The notes beneath the pieces are model-generated. The model worked only from the letters and a program-made list of their open reading frames with translations. It was not told where the DNA came from and did not search any database. Shown one piece after another: positions 63,325 through 64,000 of a stretch of DNA of 64,000 bases. The DNA lies in the NCBI RefSeq assembly GCF_036192275.1, contig NZ_CP108088.1, positions 5,333,501 through 5,397,500 of the forward strand, read 5' to 3'. Source of the stretch: Streptomyces sp. NBC_00250 (GTDB lineage Bacteria > Actinomycetota > Actinomycetes > Streptomycetales > Streptomycetaceae). Position 1 is the first letter of the stretch. Every line of letters begins with the position of its first letter. The position numbers and the translations under genes are program-made.

Positions 63325-64000
63325 GCTTTCGGCTGCGGGTGTTCGGGATCGTGCTGCTCGTCGCCGTCGCCGCCACCTCCGCCACCGCCTGGCTGACCCT
63401 GCGCCAGGTCACCGGCCAGCTCCGCGAGTCCGCCGCCGCCGACCGGCAGTCCATCACCCGGATCACCGAGACACTGCGCGCCTACGGGGCGACCCGCGGC
63501 ACCTGGGAGGGCGTCGCCGGCACCGTCCGCGACCTCGCCGAGGAGACCGGGCAGCGCATCCGGATCAGCACCGGCAGCCAGGGCCAGATCGCCGACTCCG
63601 ACCCGCTCACCGGCCGGGACCCGCGCCCCGGCGGCACCGCACCCCCGCTGCTCGTCGACCCCCGGCCGACCCTCGACCTGCCCGAGACCTTCGCCCCCGG
63701 CTCCCTGCGCAAGGTGACGGGCTCCATGATCCACGACTACTCGGCGGGCGTGACGTACGCCGCCTGCCTCACCCGCGCCGGGCACACGGTCACCGTCGAG
63801 CGCGGCAAGTACGCGGTGCCGATCTTCAGGGACGGCGGGAAGACCCCCGGGAGCGGCGGCGGCTCCGCCTCCTGCGCGCCGGCCGGGTTCGCCTCGGCAG
63901 CCGTCACCCAGGAGAACCACGCCGCCACCGCCGTCTGCCGCTCCCGGCAGACCGCCGCCCTGCACAGCTGCCTCCAGCGCGTCTTCACCGAACGGACCGC
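63321..64000 (+). CDS. Sensor histidine kinase, N-terminal part only
   Basis: The frame starts at a GTG overlapping the regulator stop and stays open to the window end (226 residues visible). A basic start and one long hydrophobic helix (VFGIVLLVAVAATSATAWL) are followed by RQVTGQLRESAAADRQSI and a sensor domain with an Asp/Pro-rich loop and several Cys (YAACLT, SCAP, VCRS, HSCLQ), probably outside the membrane and perhaps disulfide-linked. The second membrane helix, HAMP and kinase domains must lie beyond base 64000. It is the partner of the upstream response regulator. Confidence 0.85.
   Translation, partial: MSFRLRVFGIVLLVAVAATSATAWLTLRQVTGQLRESAAADRQSITRITETLRAYGATRGTWEGVAGTVRDLAEETGQRIRISTGSQGQIADSDPLTGRDPRPGGTAPPLLVDPRPTLDLPETFAPGSLRKVTGSMIHDYSAGVTYAACLTRAGHTVTVERGKYAVPIFRDGGKTPGSGGGSASCAPAGFASAAVTQENHAATAVCRSRQTAALHSCLQRVFTERT

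Overview
The window is very GC-rich, with GTG/TTG starts, GGAGG-type ribosome sites, strong third-position GC bias that opens long antisense frames, and families typical of the genus: HrdD, SepX/GlpR, DUF6227, questin oxidase, M6 protease and many MFS/regulator pairs. This points to a Streptomyces chromosome. There is no rRNA, integrase, transposase or CRISPR. One tRNA-Ala(CGC) lies at 60997.

Layout. (1) 1-2820 and 10745-15591 hold two related secreted gene sets: an AMIN-like protein followed by a very large exported protein. The complete copy (1395 aa) joins a lytic-transglycosylase-like region, a golvesin/Xly-type domain and an SGNH esterase. The left copy runs off the window and carries a DUF2690 gene between the two. 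(2) Between them, 3188-9948 is a minus-strand envelope/export block: ribbon-helix-helix (RHH) regulator, DUF4097 protein, GtrA-like protein, MMPL exporter, and a DrrAB-type ABC transporter. Arrays of the palindrome TGGCGCCA precede both the regulator and the ABC pair. (3) 15692-30662 is a run of regulator/transporter or regulator/enzyme pairs (ArsR-MFS-lipoprotein, TetR-MFS, MarR-dioxygenase, WYL-MFS). It also holds an AMP-dependent ligase, an M6 protease, a questin oxidase and hrdD, which has a textbook SigR promoter. (4) 31055-35754 has a collagen-like exported protein, a glycosyltransferase, a DUF6227 protein and a P1 peptidase. (5) 35843-45818 is an LtrA protein and a nitrate/anaerobic-type module: NarK, a pyruvate formate-lyase fused to the tail of its own activating enzyme, a cytochrome-b-like membrane subunit, a molybdopterin oxidoreductase, a four-cluster ferredoxin, a Rieske protein and a small membrane protein. 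(6) 45897-56561 is conserved housekeeping: MscL, SAF/CpaB-like protein, MTA phosphorylase, FmdB-type protein, MFS, K+/H+ antiporter, penicillin-acylase family enzyme, 5-FTHF cyclo-ligase and GalU. (7) 56566-60903 is the Glp-MoaC-Mog-GNAT-SepX/GlpR block linking molybdenum cofactor synthesis and cell division; here Glp has an unusual His-rich N-terminus. (8) The right end has the tRNA, a GNAT, exonuclease III and a two-component system whose kinase leaves the window.

Most interesting points: the in-frame PflB-PflA chimera; the TGGCGCCA operator arrays with near-helical spacing that tie two transcription units to one RHH regulator; the duplicated AMIN plus transglycosylase/esterase secreted set; the 12-His tract in Glp; and two tandem hairpins with a compensatory base-pair change upstream of the antiporter. 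All functional statements come from reading the sequence and from family knowledge; no database search was run.
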